Shown: positions 62,301 to 64,000 of the stretch, in pieces
Layout: every line of letters begins with the position of its first letter
How positions within the stretch are numbered: position 1 is the first letter of the stretch
From: Methylobacterium terricola
GTDB lineage: Bacteria > Pseudomonadota > Alphaproteobacteria > Rhizobiales > Beijerinckiaceae
Direction of reading: 5' to 3'
Length of the DNA: 64,000 nucleotides
Assembly: GCF_006151805.1 (NCBI RefSeq)
Contig: NZ_VDDA01000015.1
Coordinates: 96,433 to 160,432 of the forward strand
Made by a program: the position numbers and the translations under genes
Notes under the pieces: model-generated
What the model was told of the DNA's origin: nothing
Databases searched by the model: none
What the model saw: the letters and a program-made list of their open reading frames with translations, nothing else

Positions 62301-64000
62301 ATCCGGTCCTGTCCTACAAGATCGATGGGCGCGGTCTCGTCAACGGCGATGCCCTCACCGGCGCCCTCACAACGACCGCCGCCACCGGCAGCAGCGTCGG
62401 CACCTACGCCATCGGCCAGGGCAACCTGGCGGCCTCGCCGAACTACGCGGTGAGCTACGTCGGAGCCGACCTGGCGGTCACCGCCCGGCCGCTGACCCTC
62501 ACCGCGGATGCGCAATCCCGCATCTACGGCGACGCCAACCCGGCTCTGACTTACACGGTCGGTGGACGCGGTCTCGTCAACGGCGATGCCCTCACCGGTG
62601 CGCTCACAACGACCGCCGCCACCGGCAGCAGCGTCGGCACCTATGCCATCGGCCAGGGCAGCCTGGCGGCCTCGCCGAACTACACAGTGAGCTACGTCGG
62701 GGCCGACCTGGCAGTCACGGCCCGGCCCATCGCCCTCACGGCTGACGCGCAGTCCCGCGTCTACGGCGAGGCCAACCCGACCCTGTCCTACCAAGTCGGG
62801 GGAAGGGGCCTAGCCAACGGCGACAGCCTCTCCGGGGGGCTGAGCACCACGGCCGCCGACGCACGCAGCGCGGTCGGCACCTACAGCATCGGCCAGGGCA
62901 GCCTGGCGGCGAGCGGCAACTATACAGTGAGGTACATTGGGTCGGATCTGGCGGTCACTGCGCGTCCGATCACCGTCACGGCCGATACTCAGTCTCGCGT
63001 CTACGGCGACACCAACCCGGCTCTGACTTACACGGTCGGTGGGCGCGGCCTCGCCAACGGCGATGCCCTCACCGGCGCGATGACAACAACCGCCGCCACG
63101 GGCAGCAGCGTCGGCACATACAGCATCGGCCAGGGCAGCCTAGCGGCCTCGCCGAACTACACAGTGAGCTACGTCGGGGCGGATCTGGCGGTCACCGCCC
63201 GGCCGCTCACCGTCACGGCTGACGCGCAATCCCGCGTCTACGGCGACGCCAATCCGACCCTGTCCTTCCGCGTCGCCGGGCGCGGCCTCGCCAACGGCGA
63301 TGCCCTCACCGGTGCGCTCACAACGACCGCCGCCACGGGCAGCAGCGTCGGATCCTACGCCATCGGCCAGGGCAACCTGGCGGCCTCGCCGAACTACGCG
63401 GTGAGCTACGTCGGAGCCGACCTCGTCGTCACCGCCCGACCGCTGACCGTCACGGCCGATGCCCAGTCCCGCGTGTACGGCGACGCCAATCCGGCTCTGA
63501 CTTACACGGTCGGTGGGCGCGGCCTCGTCAACGGCGATGCCCTCTCCGGCGCCCTCACAACGACCGCCGCCACCAGCAGCAGCGTCGGCACCCACGCCAT
63601 CGGCCAGGGCAACCTGGCGACCTCGCCGAACTACGCAGTGAGCTACGTCGGAGCCGACCTGGCGGTCACCGCCCGGCCGCTGACCCTTACCGCGGATGCG
63701 CAATCCCGCGTCTACGGCGATGTCAACCCGACCCTGTCCTACCAAGTCGGCGGAAGGGGTCTGGCCAACGGCGACAGCCTCTCCGGGGGGCTGAGCACCA
63801 CGGTCGACGCACACAGCGCGGTCGGCACCTACAGCATCGGCCAGGGCAGCCTGGCGTCGAGCGGCAACTATGCAGTGAGGTACATTGGGTCGGATCTGGC
63901 GGTCACTGCGCGTCCGATCACCGTCACGGCCGATACTCAGTCTCGCGTCTACGGCGACACCAACCCGGCTCTGACTTACACGGTCGGTGGGCGCGGCCTT
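56387..64000 (+). CDS. Giant two-partner secretion exoprotein/adhesin (TpsA), continues past the window
   Basis: The frame starts at the ATG 56387 (GTG at 56384 is also possible) and stays open to the last base, at least 2538 codons. The signal peptide MPVARLASSLLTLLLASTAL...ARAQ is followed by the TPS secretion domain (about residues 30-250) with the hallmark LVNPNGITITRSGQVNAGGG. A repetitive beta-helix region continues to about residue 480. About residues 705-1170 contain GLUG-motif repeats (GGLIGQNAGTVSQAYATAS, GGLVGYSNSDVSQAYATG). From about residue 1243 onward there are MBG-type repeats, each about 79 residues and anchored by R-x-Y-G-D/E. It is secreted by the TpsB pore encoded upstream and should act in adhesion, biofilm or contact-dependent interactions. 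It has no stop in the window. Confidence 0.92.
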   Translation, partial: MPVARLASSLLTLLLASTALIGVAPARAQGLPAGGQGLPTGAHVVSGGVTIGTPTGGAMTITQSSPSAIVNWQGFSIGSRNRVDIRQPDAQSAILNRVTGNTPSTIAGQLNANGQVYLVNPNGITITRSGQVNAGGGFVASTLGIADEDFKAGRRQFRGSGASAKVTNHGTVTVGRGGYAALIGGRVSNSGLITVPMGKVGLGSGERATLDLSGDGFLQVQVPTNAKGRGALVFQSGTISADGGSVVLSAAAARDMARQAVNLSGTVEARTVSGRNGSITLSGGDGAVAIGAKARLDVSGIGAESGGRVRAGGRHLAVAGRIDASGARGGRVSLQASETADLSGLVLAQGTTGPGGRVTATAPDLSLHSALIDASGATGGGTVRIGGGRQGAGGLAHARTLEVDAVSVVRADATGRGRGGDVVLWSDFATRFSGTISARGGAAGGDGGEAEVSSKGVLAYAGFADLTAARGRLGTLLLDPYNITISSGTDTNQAGFTATGTDSVINSTTLLTALGRANVTVSTGTGGSQAGTITLAAGTPLSWNTGATLTLQAAGAVTLNGSVTAPAGGLTIAAGTGTSTATADISVARFTLASGTWAQNTATLPAFATGDFRVADGASFLRVAGGAGTSADPYRLADIYGVQGMGTSATTRAASYRLAGAIDASGTAGWNGGLGFSPVGKDGAAFTGSLDGAGFAIGGLTIARPSQNHVGLFGYLAAGATVSNIGIVGGSVTGRYYVGGLIGQNAGTVSQAYATASVTSTFSDAGGLVGGNNGILRQSYATGSVNGVDSTGGLVGSNVSGTIDRAYATGSVSGRNSVGGLVGYSNSDVSQAYATGPVSGSGNSIGGLIGYYGGGTLSATYWDTQSTGRSSATGSGAVAGATALTSAQARSQAGYTNANDSSQNFDFGTVWYQARDLRPILRSEAAAADANGVIAVSNLHQLQLMGVNLSGTYRLTANIDASATNSTEASPGIFGAGGFVPVGTGGNGFTGSLDGAARTISGLTINRPSESTIGLIGLLDGGSVSRLGLTGSSITGGFSDIGGMIGVIRNGRVDQASADGTVVSTLGGGGGGSVGGLSGGNVGGTITRSFAAGSVTSPGDYVGGLVGYNNGTISQSYATGSVTGNSYSVGGLIGHSDGTVSQVYATGPVGGTAFYAGGLIGELGSPLSAAYWDTQTTLQANAAGTVSGALAGTAGRTTAQMQDLAAFQTNFAGFDFTNGWTPPNQAGQGGQGTAYYPQLASLSRVLTVTPTTSRAYGDANPGLIASYSGVRPGDFVTTLGSLTTSATATSNVGTYAATASGAAVTGNTYRVLYLPGSLTIDPRPVTVTADTQGRLYGEANAPLTFTTTSLGAGAALSGTLATAATATSNIGSYAITQGSLTAATNPNYAITYAGANLVVAQRPVTVTATGQSRLYGDANPSLSFTSTSLGAGAALSGTLATSATATSDVGSYAITQGTLTAAANPNYALTYAGANLVVAQRPVTITATGQSRLYGDANPSLSFTSTSLGAGAALSGTLATAATATSDVGSYAITQGTLTAAANPNYALTYAGANLTVAQRPVTVTATGQNRLYGDANSPLTFANTSLGAGAALSGTLATTAAATSDIGSYPLTQGSLTAVANPNYALTYTGASIVVAPRPVTVTATGQTRLYGDANPSLSFTSTSLGAGAALSGTLASTATAASDVGTYAITQGSLTAAANPNYALAYTGANLVVGQRPLTVTADARSRVYGDVNPALTYQVGGGGLANGDRLSGSLATATDVGSAVGAYRIGQGSLAATGNYAMNYVGADLTVTARPLTLTADAQSRVYGEANPALTYTVGGRGLVNGDALTGALTTTAATSSSVGTYAIGQGNLAASPNYAVSYVGADLAVTARPLTVTADAQSRVYGEANPALTYTVRGRGLVNGDALTGALTTTAATGSSVGTYSIGQGNLTASGNYAMSYVGADLAVTARPLTITADTQSRVYGDANPVLSYKIDGRGLVNGDALTGALTTTAATGSSVGTYAIGQGNLAASPNYAVSYVGADLAVTARPLTLTADAQSRIYGDANPALTYTVGGRGLVNGDALTGALTTTAATGSSVGTYAIGQGSLAASPNYTVSYVGADLAVTARPIALTADAQSRVYGEANPTLSYQVGGRGLANGDSLSGGLSTTAADARSAVGTYSIGQGSLAASGNYTVRYIGSDLAVTARPITVTADTQSRVYGDTNPALTYTVGGRGLANGDALTGAMTTTAATGSSVGTYSIGQGSLAASPNYTVSYVGADLAVTARPLTVTADAQSRVYGDANPTLSFRVAGRGLANGDALTGALTTTAATGSSVGSYAIGQGNLAASPNYAVSYVGADLVVTARPLTVTADAQSRVYGDANPALTYTVGGRGLVNGDALSGALTTTAATSSSVGTHAIGQGNLATSPNYAVSYVGADLAVTARPLTLTADAQSRVYGDVNPTLSYQVGGRGLANGDSLSGGLSTTVDAHSAVGTYSIGQGSLASSGNYAVRYIGSDLAVTARPITVTADTQSRVYGDTNPALTYTVGGRGL
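58480..59900 (+). repeat. GLUG-motif repeats within the exoprotein
   Basis: About nine units with G-G-L-(I/V)-G followed by S-Q-(A/S)-Y-A-T-G, each about 25-30 residues, arranged in two groups. The groups are separated by a YWDTQ-containing insert that appears twice (about 58960 and 59900). They form a beta-helix-like extension of the exoprotein stalk. Confidence 0.75.
60112..64000 (+). repeat. MBG-type tandem repeats of about 237 bp in the exoprotein
   Basis: Anchors R-x-Y-G-(D/E)-x-N occur near 60150, 60385, 60625, 60862, 61097, 61335, 61572, 61808, 62047, 62285, 62520, 62758, 62998, 63236, 63473, 63711 and 63948, so about 17 units, the last one cut by the window end. The first units (to about 61560) share TSLGAGAALSGTLAT; later ones share GRGLVNGDALTGALTTTAAT. 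Neighbouring units are highly similar in DNA sequence. Confidence 0.85.

Noticed and set aside
60112..64000. Possible CRISPR-like array from regular repeats
   Set aside because: The roughly 237-bp period is far too long and the repeats are in-frame protein units of the exoprotein.

Overview
The window is high-GC, densely coded DNA of the kind seen in Alphaproteobacteria, most likely Methylobacterium/Methylorubrum or a close relative. The evidence is the NepR/EcfG general-stress sigma systems, several CsbD-type small proteins, a LOV hybrid kinase, an Omp25-like barrel protein, molybdopterin and cobalamin genes, and very GC-rich codon use. No rRNA, tRNA or CRISPR array was found. The first and last genes are cut by the window edges.

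Layout. (1) 2-1872: a flavin-dependent LLM oxidoreductase (5' end missing) overlapping an ABC solute-binding protein, then a convergent YegD-like Hsp70. (2) 3.2-26 kb: a stress-response region. It holds three EcfG-type sigma factors. Two carry a NepR-like anti-sigma segment fused to their own N-terminus (4153-4968; 14538-15251) and the third is a conventional overlapping nepR-ecfG pair (24743-25557). Between them lie a duplicated CsbD plus membrane-anchored partner module, two further CsbD-like genes, a PAS-LuxR regulator behind a perfect GGAAC-N16-CGTT promoter, a LOV-PAS-PAS hybrid histidine kinase, a Crp/Fnr regulator, a cupin-MFS-SDR-IclR catabolic operon, a large double glycosyltransferase and an alpha/beta hydrolase. 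Three copies of a roughly 115-bp palindromic intergenic repeat lie in this stretch.

(3) 26-43 kb: moaC-moeA, a DUF779 gene and an NAD aldehyde dehydrogenase whose divergent promoter region has a sigma-54 -24/-12 element and a palindromic activator site, facing an AcoR-type sigma-54 activator. Then come a chemotaxis-receptor remnant, a DUF2252 gene, an Mfd helicase, a DUF1800-DUF1501 pair, a LysE-type exporter broken by an in-frame amber codon, and cobQ. (4) 43-54 kb: an outer-membrane barrel protein, a MarR-monooxygenase operon with a second perfect EcfG-type promoter, a valine-catabolism cluster (mmsB, acyl-CoA dehydrogenase, mmsA) with a divergent LysR gene, a winged-helix-like protein and an AraC regulator. 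A 178-bp fold-back element sits inside the valine cluster.

(5) 54-64 kb: after an AT-rich island comes a two-partner secretion locus: a TpsB/FhaC pore gene and the start of a giant exoprotein (at least 2538 codons, still open at the window end). The exoprotein has a TPS secretion domain, a GLUG-motif block and about 17 MBG-type repeats, some nearly identical at the DNA level.

The most unusual content is the concentration of NepR/EcfG modules, including cis-fused ones, with likely target promoters and stress genes but no visible phyR. The repeat-driven giant adhesin is second.
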